A stretch of DNA of 37,299 bases from Bradyrhizobium sp. AUGA SZCCT0283 (GCF_018130385.1 NZ_JAFCLU010000049.1:1-37299); one strand, 5' to 3'. Shown: positions 22,867 to 32,395, counted from the first letter of the stretch. The notes: a model not told the origin generated them from the letters alone. A program made the numbers and translations.

Positions 22867-23690
22867 AGCTCCCTCCGTGCGAAGAACATAGCCGCAAGCC
22901 CGAGGGGCGCGACGACCCAGGCGGTCAGTCCCATTAACAGCGCGCCGACGCTGGTCGTCGCGGTGCCGGCGAGCCCGGCCATGCCCGAAAACTGGCTGAC
23001 GTTAAAGCCGGTCAGGTTCGTCATCCGGTACAGGTCCGTCGGATTGAGGAACAGCAGCGCTTCAAGAACGGGCGCGGAGACGATCTTCCCCTGATCGACG
23101 ACCAGCACCCCGAGCAATGCCATGTCGAACACCAGCACCATCAGCAACCAGACCCCTACCGATATGCCGGCGGCGGTCCCCCGGTCCCGGACCAGGCTGC
23201 TGATCAGATATCCGACAGCGACGAAGACCGCACCGAGCATGATCGACGTTCCGAGCATCGAAGCGAAGGCGTACCAGCTTGCGGCGAGCACCGAGGCGCC
23301 GGTAATCGCGAGCGCGGCGGCCGCGGCGCCGTAGCCGATGACGGTCGCGAACGCGAGGATCAGGACGTGGCCGCAAAATTTTCCCAAGATCACCTGGCCC
23401 CGGCCTACCGGATAACTCAGTAGGAGCGTCATAGTACCGCGTTCCATCTCGCCGACCACGGCGTCGTGCGAGATCAGGAGCGCGATCAGCGGGAGCAGGA
23501 AGATCGTCAAGCTCGATAGGCTGACGACGACGACGTCGAGCGCCCCCGCCCCGACATTGCCGGTGGGGGCGCTTCCCAGGAACGTCAGCGACAAGGCAAG
23601 CGCGGCCAGCAGGAGCGTGGTTGCCAGAACCCAGCGGTTCCGCAGCCCTTCCTGGATTTCCTTGAAGGCGATGATGACGATCGTCCTCAC
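22863..23690 (-). CDS. nosY: NosY, ABC-2 type permease
   Basis: A 275-residue integral membrane protein with six helices. It starts RTIVIIAFKEIQEGLRNRW, has a cytosolic coupling segment with GEMERGTMTLLLSYPVGRGQ, and ends LGLAAMFFARREL. With NosF (ATPase) and periplasmic NosD it forms the transporter complex that supports copper-sulfur CuZ maturation in NosZ. It overlaps nosF and nosL by four bases each. Confidence 0.95.
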   Translation of the reverse strand: MRTIVIIAFKEIQEGLRNRWVLATTLLLAALALSLTFLGSAPTGNVGAGALDVVVVSLSSLTIFLLPLIALLISHDAVVGEMERGTMTLLLSYPVGRGQVILGKFCGHVLILAFATVIGYGAAAAALAITGASVLAASWYAFASMLGTSIMLGAVFVAVGYLISSLVRDRGTAAGISVGVWLLMVLVFDMALLGVLVVDQGKIVSAPVLEALLFLNPTDLYRMTNLTGFNVSQFSGMAGLAGTATTSVGALLMGLTAWVVAPLGLAAMFFARREL

Positions 23691-24598
23691 GCGGCGCTCT
23701 CCTGGGTATTGAGGAAGTGCGCGTAGAGATCGTCGAGTGTCGGCGCGGCGATTTCGATGTTCCTGACGCGAGGATCACCGGCCGCGACGCGCAACAGATC
23801 CATCTTGCGCGCATCATCTGACACCAACACGATCCTACCGTGCGGCGTCGGCAGCGATTCGTCCGCAATCCATGCCGGCGGCGCCCCGTTGGCGCCGTCG
23901 GCCAGATCGAGCGACACCCGGATCGGCAGCCGCGAGATCGTGCGCAATTCCGTCAGTGAGCCCTGCGCGACCAGCAGACCCCGATTCATGATGAGGACAT
24001 GCTCGGCGCGATCCTCGAGCTCGTTCAGCGCGTGCGACGAGATCAGCACGGTCGCGCCGTCGTCGCGGAGTTCGTCCAAGATCTCATAGAAGGTCTGCCG
24101 CAGCGCGGGATCCAGTCCCGTCGTCGGCTCGTCGAGCAGGAGCACCCGGGGCCGGCCAAGCAGCGCCTGCGCCAGTCCGAGGCGCTGACGCATGCCTTTC
24201 GAATAGGTTCCGACCCGGCGATCCGCCGCATCGGTCAGTCCGACGCGGTCGAGAAAGGCCCACGCCTTCGACGGCTTGATGTGCTTCAGCCGCGCATAGA
24301 ACGAAAGCGTTTCCCGTCCGGTAAGCGCAGCATTGAACGCGACGTTTTCCGGAAGATACCCGAGCAGCCGGCGCGCCGAGAATTCACCGGCGGCGGGATC
24401 CTCGTCAAGCACGCGGATGGAGCCGCAATCGGGGCGGATCAAGCCCAGCATCAGCTTGATCAGCGTCGTCTTGCCCGCTCCGTTGTGTCCGACCAGCGCA
24501 CTCAGCCGGCCCGGGACGAGGTCGAACGAGACATCGCGCAGTGCGCGAACCGCGCGGTAGCTCTTCACGACGCCGGTCACGGAAACGGTCGGGGTCAT
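23687..24598 (-). CDS. nosF: NosF, ABC transporter ATPase
   Basis: A 303-residue ATPase with Walker A GHNGAGKTT (residues 37-45), signature SKGMRQRLGLAQALL and Walker B VLLLDEPTTGLDP, then the switch His in ISSHALNELEDRA. It powers the NosDFY complex. The C-terminal part (after about residue 215) is the usual NosF extension. Start and stop overlap nosD and nosY by four bases each, so nosDFY are translationally coupled. Confidence 0.96.
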   Translation of the reverse strand: MTPTVSVTGVVKSYRAVRALRDVSFDLVPGRLSALVGHNGAGKTTLIKLMLGLIRPDCGSIRVLDEDPAAGEFSARRLLGYLPENVAFNAALTGRETLSFYARLKHIKPSKAWAFLDRVGLTDAADRRVGTYSKGMRQRLGLAQALLGRPRVLLLDEPTTGLDPALRQTFYEILDELRDDGATVLISSHALNELEDRAEHVLIMNRGLLVAQGSLTELRTISRLPIRVSLDLADGANGAPPAWIADESLPTPHGRIVLVSDDARKMDLLRVAAGDPRVRNIEIAAPTLDDLYAHFLNTQESAA

Positions 24599-25956
24599 TG
24601 CCCGGCCTCCTTGCCCGAGGGCCTCGGCGGCGGCGCGATCAAAGGGTGGCTATCGACGACACCGCCCGGGTAGAGCGCTGGAAACTGGGCCTGGGCCCAC
24701 CGCAACACCTGGACCGCGGGGCTGTTGATCAAGACCTTCGCGGAGGGTGCGGTCCATAACACCCGGTCGACGAGATCGTTGGGCCGATAGGCGGTGTCGG
24801 CGATGCCGTCGCCGTTGAGATCGAAGGCCGGGTTGTCGCTCCAGTAATTGCCGCGGCCGTCCTTCGACCAATCGAGGTTGCGCGTACCGACATACTTGAC
24901 CTGATTGCGATTGCCGACGAAGGCGTTTCCGGTGATCGCGTTGCCTTCGGATCCGGCCGTGAAATGAACGCCGATGGCGCAGCGTTCGAACCAGTTGTTC
25001 CGGAACCGGTTGTGGTTCGTGTTGTAGATGAAGACGCACTTTTCCGGGCCGCTCCGCAGACCCTGCTCCCGCTTCGCGGCCGGGATCATGCCCCGCTCGT
25101 CGTCGGCCCGCTCTTCGCCCCTGTCCGCAATTGTATCCAGAGGGCCACCGGTGACGCGGTTTCCGTCGATCTCGGCGTAGTTGGCGTAGTTGAACAGCAG
25201 GCCGTGGTCGCGGTCGCGATCGGAGATATTGTCGCGGATCACCAGCCGGTTCGAGTACATGATGGCGTAGCCGACATGGTTTCCGACCGAGACGTTGCCG
25301 CTGACTTCGCTGTCGTTGGTGTACATGTAGTGGACCGCGAAGCGGACCTGTTCGAAGCGGTTGCCGACGAAGCGGTCCTTGCGGCTGGAAATGGTGAAGA
25401 TGCCGTCGCGGCCGTAGCGGAAGGTGTTGTCCGCAATGGTGACATCGGGCGCATTCCAGAGCGAGACGCCGTTGCCGGCCTCACTGAGGCGACCGCCGCG
25501 AAGCCCTTCAATGACATTGCGCAGGACGCGCGACCCAGCCGCGCCATGGACGTAGATTCCGAACAGGTTGCCTTCGAAACGGTTGTTTTCGACCAGCGCG
25601 CGTTCCGCCGTCTTCTCGAGAAAGACGCCAGAATCCATGGTTTGGAGATCGCGGCCGGATCCGCGGATGGTGACGCCGCGGATCGTAACATCGGACGCCC
25701 TCACCCTGACGACGCTGCCTGCACCCCCGCCGTTGAGTACCGCGCCCGGCCGCCCGGCGAGTACCAGGCGCCGCTCGATCCTGATCGCTCCCTTGTATTC
25801 ACCCGGCGTGAGCTCGATGAGGTCGCCGTCTTGAGCCCGGTCCAGCATCGCCTGCAGCGGCTCCTCGGGAACAGCCTTCAGCGTCTCCGCAGCGGCGAAG
25901 CTCGGGATTCCGGCGACTAAGACCGCCGCCGGAATGATGCGCAAGATGCAGTGCAC
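24595..25956 (-). CDS. nosD: NosD, periplasmic copper-maturation protein
   Basis: A 453-residue secreted protein with a signal peptide (ILRIIPAAVLVAGIPSFAAA) and right-handed beta-helix CASH repeats (VTIRGVTIRGSG, ENNRFEGNLFGIYVHG, IADNTFRYGRDGIF, FRNNWFERCAIGVHF and so on). It docks on NosFY and exchanges copper with NosL and apo-NosZ. The start codon is GTG at 25956, with GGA upstream. The gap to nosZ is 14 bases. Confidence 0.95.
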   Translation of the reverse strand: MHCILRIIPAAVLVAGIPSFAAAETLKAVPEEPLQAMLDRAQDGDLIELTPGEYKGAIRIERRLVLAGRPGAVLNGGGAGSVVRVRASDVTIRGVTIRGSGRDLQTMDSGVFLEKTAERALVENNRFEGNLFGIYVHGAAGSRVLRNVIEGLRGGRLSEAGNGVSLWNAPDVTIADNTFRYGRDGIFTISSRKDRFVGNRFEQVRFAVHYMYTNDSEVSGNVSVGNHVGYAIMYSNRLVIRDNISDRDRDHGLLFNYANYAEIDGNRVTGGPLDTIADRGEERADDERGMIPAAKREQGLRSGPEKCVFIYNTNHNRFRNNWFERCAIGVHFTAGSEGNAITGNAFVGNRNQVKYVGTRNLDWSKDGRGNYWSDNPAFDLNGDGIADTAYRPNDLVDRVLWTAPSAKVLINSPAVQVLRWAQAQFPALYPGGVVDSHPLIAPPPRPSGKEAGQ

Positions 25957-25970
25957 TTGTCGTTTCCGTC

Positions 25971-27923
25971 TCAGACCGACTTGGGCTCGACGAACATGCG
26001 GCCCTTCATCTCCATATGCATGGCGTGACAGAACCAGGAGCAGTAGTACCAGAAGACGCCGGCCTTATCGGCGGCGAATGTTACCGACGCCGTCGCCATA
26101 GGCGCGACTTCCATGTTGACGCCGTAGTTCACGATGCAGAACCCGTGCGTCAGGTCTTCCACCGCGTCGATATTGGTGATGTAGACGGTGACCTCATCGC
26201 CCTGCCTGACCTGGAGCTGCTCGAGCCCGAACGCCGGCGCGGTCGAGGTCATGTAGACGCGCACCTTGTTGCCGTCGCGGATGAGCTTGGAGTCCGCCTC
26301 GAGATTGATGCCGTCGGCCTTGGCCTGTTTGACCGCATCCGCAAACATCGGATCGGCGCGGTCCCAGATCGAGATCGGATTGATCTTGGAACGGTGCACG
26401 ATGGTGGCGTCGTGCGGCTCGGCGAAACTCGGGCCATCGTGGACCAGCTTCATCTGGTCGCCCGAGATATCGATCAACTGATCGTTCTCCGGCTTCAGCG
26501 GCCCGACGTTTAGGAAGCGATCCTTCGAGAACTTGTTTAGCGAGATCAGCCATTTTCCGTCCGCCTCCTTGGTCTGGCCCATCGAGGAATGATTGTGGCC
26601 GGGCTGATAGTGGACGTCGATCTTCTGGAGGATGGGATCGACCTTCTCGCCCTTGAAAGCCCGCTTGGCGAGATCGATGCTCCACTTGCAGACCTGGCTG
26701 TCGAGGAACAGCGTCGTATAGGCGTTGCCCTTACCGTCATAAGCCGTATGCAGCGGTCCGAGGCCGAGCTCGGGCTCCGCCACCACGACGTCGCGCGGCT
26801 TGATCTTGTCGTCGAACAGTTGGTCGAACAGACGCACGTCCATCACCGTGACAGTGGGCGACAGCTTACCTGCCGCGACGATATGAATGCCGTCGGGCGC
26901 CGTGTTCATGCCGTGCGGATTGTTGGAGACCGGAACGTAGCGCGTGTAGGCCGAACCCTTGCGGCCGTCGAGCACGGGCACGCCGTTCATCTCCTTGAAA
27001 TCGCCCTTCTTGACCGCCTCCTCGATCCGCTTGAGGTTGAAGATGACGACCCAGTCCTGCTCGTTGGCGGTCATCTCCGCCAGGGTGACGCCCTCTTCGG
27101 CGTTGTAGCAGGTCGAGAAGCAGTATTTGCCCTGATAGTCGGAATCGACGTTATCGAGATTGCCGCTCACGATCACCTGCCAGGCGACCTTCATCGTGTC
27201 GCCATCGATGGCGCTAAAGATCGAACGGTACTGCTTGGCATCGTCGAGGATCTTGCCGTCGTTCGGCAGCGGCACGCCATCCTCGCCATTGGCGAACACG
27301 TAGCCGGTACGGGGATATTTCTGCAGGCGCAGGCCGTGCACCGTGTGCTGGTTGGGAAGCTGAATGATCTTGTCGCATTTCATGACGTCGAGGCGCACGC
27401 GTGCGACCCGGCTGTTGGCCTTGTCGTTCATGAAGGCGTAGCGCCCATCATAGGTGCCGTCGGTGAACGAGATGTGGGGATGATGCAGGTCGCCGTTCAT
27501 GTAGGTGCCGCCGCGGTTCTTGAGGAACTCGCGGGTTTCCGGCAGCAGCCCTTCGGTCAGCACCTTCAGGCTCTCGTTGGTCTGGCCCCAACCGGTGGCG
27601 CTGCAGCGGTTGAAGACGGGGACCCGCATCAGTTCGCGCATCGAAGGTAGGCCGATGATGCGCATCTCGCCGGACTGGCCGCTCGAGAAGAAGACGTAGT
27701 ATTCGTCGAGCTCGCCAGGCGCGACTTCCGTCTTTTGCACGGCTGGACGCGCCGGCGGCGCCTTCGGTGCCCCGGCCTTGGTCTGGGCGTCGGCGGTCGA
27801 GACGAAGCCACTACCGTCCTTCGTCACCACCGCTCCGCCGGCAAGTCCCACGCCCGCAGCGGCCGCCGTGGTCCCCAGCAGCGTTCGTCGGCTGACACCC
27901 TTGTTATTTTCGCTGTCGCTCAT
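25971..27923 (-). CDS. nosZ: Nitrous-oxide reductase NosZ, clade I (Tat-exported)
   Basis: A 650-residue precursor that reduces N2O to N2 in the periplasm. The twin-arginine signal SRRTLLG is at residues 11-17, which marks clade I enzymes. CuZ His ligands include H147/H148 in DLHHPHISFTDG. The C-terminal CuA domain has the His in LTHGFCIVNYG and the motif CSWFCHAMHMEM (Cys628, Trp630, Cys632, His636, Met639). No frameshift or missing ligand is apparent, in contrast to nirK. It follows nosR by 24 bases and precedes nosD by 14, so it is part of one operon. Confidence 0.97.
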   Translation of the reverse strand: MSDSENNKGVSRRTLLGTTAAAAGVGLAGGAVVTKDGSGFVSTADAQTKAGAPKAPPARPAVQKTEVAPGELDEYYVFFSSGQSGEMRIIGLPSMRELMRVPVFNRCSATGWGQTNESLKVLTEGLLPETREFLKNRGGTYMNGDLHHPHISFTDGTYDGRYAFMNDKANSRVARVRLDVMKCDKIIQLPNQHTVHGLRLQKYPRTGYVFANGEDGVPLPNDGKILDDAKQYRSIFSAIDGDTMKVAWQVIVSGNLDNVDSDYQGKYCFSTCYNAEEGVTLAEMTANEQDWVVIFNLKRIEEAVKKGDFKEMNGVPVLDGRKGSAYTRYVPVSNNPHGMNTAPDGIHIVAAGKLSPTVTVMDVRLFDQLFDDKIKPRDVVVAEPELGLGPLHTAYDGKGNAYTTLFLDSQVCKWSIDLAKRAFKGEKVDPILQKIDVHYQPGHNHSSMGQTKEADGKWLISLNKFSKDRFLNVGPLKPENDQLIDISGDQMKLVHDGPSFAEPHDATIVHRSKINPISIWDRADPMFADAVKQAKADGINLEADSKLIRDGNKVRVYMTSTAPAFGLEQLQVRQGDEVTVYITNIDAVEDLTHGFCIVNYGVNMEVAPMATASVTFAADKAGVFWYYCSWFCHAMHMEMKGRMFVEPKSV

Positions 27924-27947
27924 GATTGCCTCCTCGGCTTTCGGTCT

Positions 27948-30248
27948 TCAGGTTGCAGGTGGAGTGATGACATCGACTGGCGACGCGCCGATGGGTTTCC
28001 CCCCGGCCGTGATGACTGTGTTCGGACCTTTGCCACCTGGTCGCATCGAAGGCGACGACATGGCCATCCGCTTCTCGCGCTTCAGCCGCACCTGGATCAT
28101 GTGCGGGCAGCGGTGGTCGTCAAAATAGAGTTCCTGGCAGTGCATGCAGTAGATGCACTCGTTGACGTTGATGTGACCCTCCGGGTGGATCGCCTGGACA
28201 GGACACTCGTTGGCGCAGCGCTGACAGGGCGAGCCGCATTCCGGCCATCGCCGCAGCCATTCGAACATCCGGACGCGGCCGGGAATCGCCAATGCTGCCC
28301 CGAGCGGGCACATGTAGCGACAGAAGAAACGCTCGACGAACGACCCCGCCGCGAGCAGGGTAAGGGCGTACACGACGAACGGCCATTCGCGGGCGAATTT
28401 CAGGATGATCGAAGTCTTGAAAGGCTCGACTTCGGCGAGTTGCTCGGCGAAGGCGGTCGAGTAGAGCGACATGCCGAACAGGCCGAGAAAGATGATGTAC
28501 TTGATCGGCCACAGCCGTTCGTGAAGGCCCCAGGGGACGCGGTACTGCGGCACCTTGAGCGCCTGCGCCACGTTATTGAGCAATTCCTGCAGGGCGCCGA
28601 ACGGGCAGAGCCAGCCGCAGAACGGACCGCGCCCCCAGAACAGCAGCCCTGCCGCGATCGACGCCCAGAGAACGAAGATCAGAGGGGCGGAGAGGAAATA
28701 TTCCCAACTGAATCCCGTCAACAGCGAGTTCGCGAAGGTCAGGACGTTGACGACGGAAAGCTGCGCGTTCGCATACCAGCCCAGCCAGACGAGAATGAAC
28801 AGCAGATAGCCGCGGCGGACCCACGCGTACACCGTCGGACGACGAACCAGGAGGTTCTGGAAGAAGAAGATCAGCGTCAGCGCGCCGAGCGCCGCGATCG
28901 TCGTGCCGATCTTGAGGAAGTCCGCGCGCCATATCCGCATCCACAACGGATCCTCGTCGGTCGTCGGCACGCCGGCTTCCGGGGCGGTCGCCGGCGACTT
29001 GGCGATCGGCACCGCTGCGGCGGCGGGCCGAACCGGCGCTTCGCGCTTGAGATAGGTTTCAGGAAGCGTGTATTCGAGGTCGAAGGTGACCCAGGCCTTG
29101 TCCCGTGCGCCGACGACGCGCTGCACCAGGAGCTGCAGCGCCCACGGCTCGGTCGGATCGAACGCGAAGTCCGCCGGTACAACGAACAGCGCAATTTCGG
29201 GAAAATCCGGCGCGCCTTCGGCCGCCAGGCTGCCCAGCCTGGTGTGGTCCCGATCGCGGAAACGGATGCTATTGGTTTCCTGGATCAGTTCGATCCGGTC
29301 GAAGATTCCTCCCCGCACGTAGGCCGCCCCTTTGAATGAATAGCGGCCGGAACCGGCGACAACGATCGCTTGCTGACCTGGCTTTAGCCTGCCGGCCAGC
29401 CGATCGTAGCCGTCGTCGCCGAGCAGACTGCGGCCGATGGTCGGCACCGCGACGTCCGCAACATAAAGGTCGATGAATGTGTCGTCCGGAGCACCTTCCT
29501 CCGGACGCGCTGCGGCGGCCGCATTGCCCGATTTCTGGAAGGCTCGGTTGACGTCGGCGATGGAGAGGGTCAGCCGCCGGACTGAGCCGTCACCGACAAG
29601 GGTCTGCCAATCGCGGACCTCGTTCTTTCCTGTATCAATGGTCTTTGCGGCTCGCGGCGCTGCAGCCACCACCTGGCTGCCCTGAGCGCCGAGGCGACCG
29701 CCCCGAATGAGTTTGGTGGCGGATCGAACGATGCTGTCGCCGATCACCAAAACGGTCACGGTTGCGCCGCTGACGATATCGACTTGCGGCGCCGGCGCAG
29801 CCCCGCTGGCCACGCTCCCCATGTCGGCGCCGATCAGCTTGTTGACGGCCTCCAGAATGCGCTTTTCGGGAATGCCCACCAGCACGATGGGTTCCTTGTG
29901 CTCGACTAGCTTAAGGCCGGTCAGCACGCCCTTCGGATCGATTCCGACCAGGACTTGAATCGGTTTTCCGGAATAGCCGACCGCATTAGCGAAATCGGAA
30001 TTCAGGTACACGAAGCCCTGCAGTTGATCGCCGCGATACGCGGGTATGATGGGCGGGTCGCCCTGCGCCGGACCAAAATGGTCGGCTCCCGGGAAGAAAT
30101 CCGCGGCAGCGACCTTCGACAAGTAACTGTTCAAGTCGGCGGCGGACGCGGTGTCGAAGAACGAAAGCGCGCAAAGGAATGCCAACGCGAAAAATACGCG
30201 CGCCGCTCGGGTTAGAAAATCAAGAACAACATGCGCCCTTTGAATCAT
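27948..30248 (-). CDS. nosR: NosR, membrane flavo-iron-sulfur regulator/electron donor for NosZ
   Basis: A 766-residue protein: signal/first helix (about residues 10-35), periplasmic FMN-binding domain with the flavinylation motif SGATVT, five or so membrane helices, and two Cys-rich motifs, CGWLCPFGALQELL and CRYMCPLGAA. At the C-terminus two [4Fe-4S] sites are formed by CGSPCQRCANECP and CIYCMHCQELYFDDHRCP. NosR is needed for nosZ expression and passes electrons to NosZ; NosX attaches its FMN. The start at 30248 has GAGG four bases upstream; a longer in-frame extension to 30353 crosses the promoter region. A TTG-N8-CAA site lies at 30372-30385. Confidence 0.95.
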   Translation of the reverse strand: MIQRAHVVLDFLTRAARVFFALAFLCALSFFDTASAADLNSYLSKVAAADFFPGADHFGPAQGDPPIIPAYRGDQLQGFVYLNSDFANAVGYSGKPIQVLVGIDPKGVLTGLKLVEHKEPIVLVGIPEKRILEAVNKLIGADMGSVASGAAPAPQVDIVSGATVTVLVIGDSIVRSATKLIRGGRLGAQGSQVVAAAPRAAKTIDTGKNEVRDWQTLVGDGSVRRLTLSIADVNRAFQKSGNAAAAARPEEGAPDDTFIDLYVADVAVPTIGRSLLGDDGYDRLAGRLKPGQQAIVVAGSGRYSFKGAAYVRGGIFDRIELIQETNSIRFRDRDHTRLGSLAAEGAPDFPEIALFVVPADFAFDPTEPWALQLLVQRVVGARDKAWVTFDLEYTLPETYLKREAPVRPAAAAVPIAKSPATAPEAGVPTTDEDPLWMRIWRADFLKIGTTIAALGALTLIFFFQNLLVRRPTVYAWVRRGYLLFILVWLGWYANAQLSVVNVLTFANSLLTGFSWEYFLSAPLIFVLWASIAAGLLFWGRGPFCGWLCPFGALQELLNNVAQALKVPQYRVPWGLHERLWPIKYIIFLGLFGMSLYSTAFAEQLAEVEPFKTSIILKFAREWPFVVYALTLLAAGSFVERFFCRYMCPLGAALAIPGRVRMFEWLRRWPECGSPCQRCANECPVQAIHPEGHINVNECIYCMHCQELYFDDHRCPHMIQVRLKREKRMAMSSPSMRPGGKGPNTVITAGGKPIGASPVDVITPPAT

Positions 30249-30371
30249 GGGACCTCGAACGTAAGCGCTGCGACCGTCGAGTCGCGCGTTCTTATTTCTT
30301 CTGAAGGTCGCCGTTGACACGGAAAATTGATCGGATAGGTGTGACTCTGTCAATCGGAAGATATATTTCGT

Positions 30372-30385
30372 TTGCGCTGGAACAA
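30372..30385. promoter_or_regulatory. TTG-N8-CAA operator between nosR and the ferritin-like gene
   Basis: TTGCGCTGGAACAA lies with its centre about 130 bases upstream of the nosR start and 37 bases upstream of the ferritin-like start. The distance suits activation of nosR (leader about 90 bases). For the rightward gene it would overlap the promoter or start region and could repress. Confidence 0.5.
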
Positions 30386-30415
30386 ACTCGTTACTTGTTC
30401 CGGGAGGACCGCATC

Positions 30416-31294
30416 ATGCCGTTGCTACGAACTTCGCTGCTGGTGAGCGAGCCGGCCGGCACGCTTGAGTCACTCGACGAGTTGTTCGCTCTCGCTAACG
30501 CCATGGAGGTGGAGGCCGCGAACAAATACACCGAGTTGGCGGAGGACATGCGACAGCAGAACAAGGGTGCCCTGGCCGAGGTCTTCGCTCAGCTCGCCGC
30601 CGCCGAGCGCGAGCATGTAGATAGCGTCACAAGGTGGTCACAATCGCGACGTGGCAAGGCGCCGGACCCTGCGCTAGTCCGCTGGGAGGCTCCCGAAATC
30701 TTCGATGCCGAGACGGCAAAGGAAATCGGGACCTCGCGACTGACGACCCCCTACCGAGCGTTGGCCATGGCGGTCCGCAACGAGGAGCGAGCCTTCGCAT
30801 TTTGGTCCTATGTGGCCGCCTATTCTGAAGATGCCGAGATCAAGCAGGCCGCCGAAGCCATGGCGCGCGAAGAGCTCGGACACGTCTCCATCCTGAGGAA
30901 GGAACGGCGTCGCGCTTATCATAAGGAGCATGAGCAAACCGAACGGAGGGGGTGCGCCGATGCGGGGGTGATGCAGATCGATGCGCGCGCGCTGGAGCTC
31001 CGCCTAGCTACGCAGCTTGCCGACCTGGAACGCGGCCTCGGCGGGCCAGCAGCAACCCGCACGCGGGAACTTCTTGAAGAGACGATGCAAATGTCCAAGA
31101 AAGCCGAGGGCATCGGCAAATTCCCGGTTTCGCTCGAACAGCGCGACGCGGAGACGATTTCGGAGGCGCTGGCCGACGCTTACCTGGAGAGCGCCGAAAC
31201 CTCCGACGATCAGACCCAGGTCGTCCTGCTGCAAGGATTGGCGGAAAGAGCTATCGCTCGGCTGGCTTGGCTGCGCTCGCTGGCGGCGGCGTGA
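30416..31294 (+). CDS. Ferritin-like/rubrerythrin-family diiron protein
   Basis: A 292-residue, mostly helical protein. The first half is a four-helix ferritin-like domain: MEVEAANKYTELAEDM, AAAEREHVDSV, NEERAFAFWSYVA and AREELGHVSILRKE supply the Glu and ExxH residues for a diiron site. The second half (about 190-292) is another helical region with an unassigned function. GGGAGG precedes the ATG at 30416. It diverges from nosR and shares its promoter region, so a role in iron/oxygen or NO protection during denitrification is plausible but inferred. There is no rubredoxin domain, so it is not a classical rubrerythrin. Confidence 0.8.
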   Translation: MPLLRTSLLVSEPAGTLESLDELFALANAMEVEAANKYTELAEDMRQQNKGALAEVFAQLAAAEREHVDSVTRWSQSRRGKAPDPALVRWEAPEIFDAETAKEIGTSRLTTPYRALAMAVRNEERAFAFWSYVAAYSEDAEIKQAAEAMAREELGHVSILRKERRRAYHKEHEQTERRGCADAGVMQIDARALELRLATQLADLERGLGGPAATRTRELLEETMQMSKKAEGIGKFPVSLEQRDAETISEALADAYLESAETSDDQTQVVLLQGLAERAIARLAWLRSLAAA

Positions 31295-31310
31295 ACGTTG
31301 AACGCAACAT

Positions 31311-31484
31311 TCATTCGTCTTCATGCCCGAGCAGCTGGTACGTGCTCCAATTCACGAAGTGCGTCTTTCCGCAGGCGGGACAATTCACGGGCAGATAGGA
31401 ATCCTTGCGGCTGTAGGATTCTTCGTCCACCCGGTGATGTACAAATTGCCCGCTCTTCGGACATCGGAAGATGATGTTAGCCAT
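31311..31484 (-). CDS. Small zinc-ribbon-like protein (57 aa)
   Basis: The product starts MANIIFRCPKSGQFVHHRVD and contains CPACGKTHFVNW, so three Cys and nearby His form a likely zinc ribbon (Cys8, Cys35, Cys38 and a His). It resembles small rhizobial proteins seen from memory, but I cannot name a family. It converges with the ferritin-like gene with a 16-base gap. The ribosome binding site is weak. The 230 bases between it and the next regulator gene hold no other convincing gene. Confidence 0.6.
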   Translation of the reverse strand: MANIIFRCPKSGQFVHHRVDEESYSRKDSYLPVNCPACGKTHFVNWSTYQLLGHEDE

Positions 31485-31714
31485 TGCCACACCATCGACG
31501 AGTCAAATCAAGCGTGAGATTCACCTGAACAATGAGGGCACACGCGCGCCCGAACCGACCCCGCAAAGCAGAGATACCAACTCATGGAGTTGAGTGGATC
31601 TTACCCAAGCGTTCCTGCCGAACAAGACGCGCGGCGTTCAACGAGCGCAGATCCAGACTGCCCGTGTGATTTCCATTCGTGTTACGATATTCCAATCTCG
31701 CTCCACGAACGTTG

Positions 31715-32395
31715 CTAATCACGACGAAGCCGAGATGATTCATGTTCCGGGACGAGACCCGCACCGTCATCCTGCGAGATCGCAATGGCCGCGAGTACCG
31801 TCCGGTTGCTGATTTCAAGCTTCTGAAAGATGTGATGAAGATGCACCTTGATGGTGCCGTCGGAAATGTTCAGGCGTCGGCCGATGTCCTTGTTCGACAG
31901 CCCTTCGGACACCAACCGCATGATCTGGCGCTCCCGGTCTGTCAGCACAGCCAGTGCGTTCTCCGTGATCGCAGTTTGCTCCCGAAATACGGCCTGATCG
32001 GCCGTGGGCAGCGGCAACAGCCGCCGGCCTTTCGCAACCTGGCGCAAGGACTGCACGAGAATTTCGGGCGCCACATCCTTTGAGATGAAACTGTAACCGT
32101 CGGCCGAGGCTGACATGACCAGCTCACGTTCCACCTCAGATGAGGTGAAAAAGACGAACCGCGTGGAAGGATTTTCCGAATTTACGATGGCGAGAATCTC
32201 CGGTCCGGTCACCCCAGGCATCGAGCCGTCGAGAATAGCGATGTCCGGCGCTAGATTCCGAATTGCTTCGACGCAGCCCGGACCATCATTGCAAGATGCG
32301 ACAATCTTGAAATCTGAGTGGGCCCCAAGCACGTTGCTCAAGCCCTGCAAAACCACGGGATGCCGATCCGCAATCACGACGGTGATACGACGCAT
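31715..32395 (-). CDS. NarL/FixJ-type response regulator
   Basis: A 226-residue two-domain regulator. The receiver (about 1-120) has the acidic pocket at Asp10, the phosphoacceptor Asp56 (AILDGSMPG), Thr84 and Lys106 (FISKDV). The LuxR-type HTH (about 145-205) reads LTDRERQIMRLVSEGLSNKD followed by IGRRLNISDGTIKVHLHHIF. All canonical residues are present, so it should be phosphorylation-controlled; no histidine kinase is encoded nearby. AAGGA precedes the ATG at 32395. The target is unknown. Confidence 0.9.
   Translation of the reverse strand: MRRITVVIADRHPVVLQGLSNVLGAHSDFKIVASCNDGPGCVEAIRNLAPDIAILDGSMPGVTGPEILAIVNSENPSTRFVFFTSSEVERELVMSASADGYSFISKDVAPEILVQSLRQVAKGRRLLPLPTADQAVFREQTAITENALAVLTDRERQIMRLVSEGLSNKDIGRRLNISDGTIKVHLHHIFQKLEISNRTVLAAIAISQDDGAGLVPEHESSRLRRD

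Noticed and set aside
31582..31743. A 53-residue minus-strand frame starting inside the 3' end of the response regulator gene (MNHLGFVVISNVRGARLEY)
   Set aside because: No clear ribosome binding site and no recognisable product; possible but not supported enough to list as a gene.
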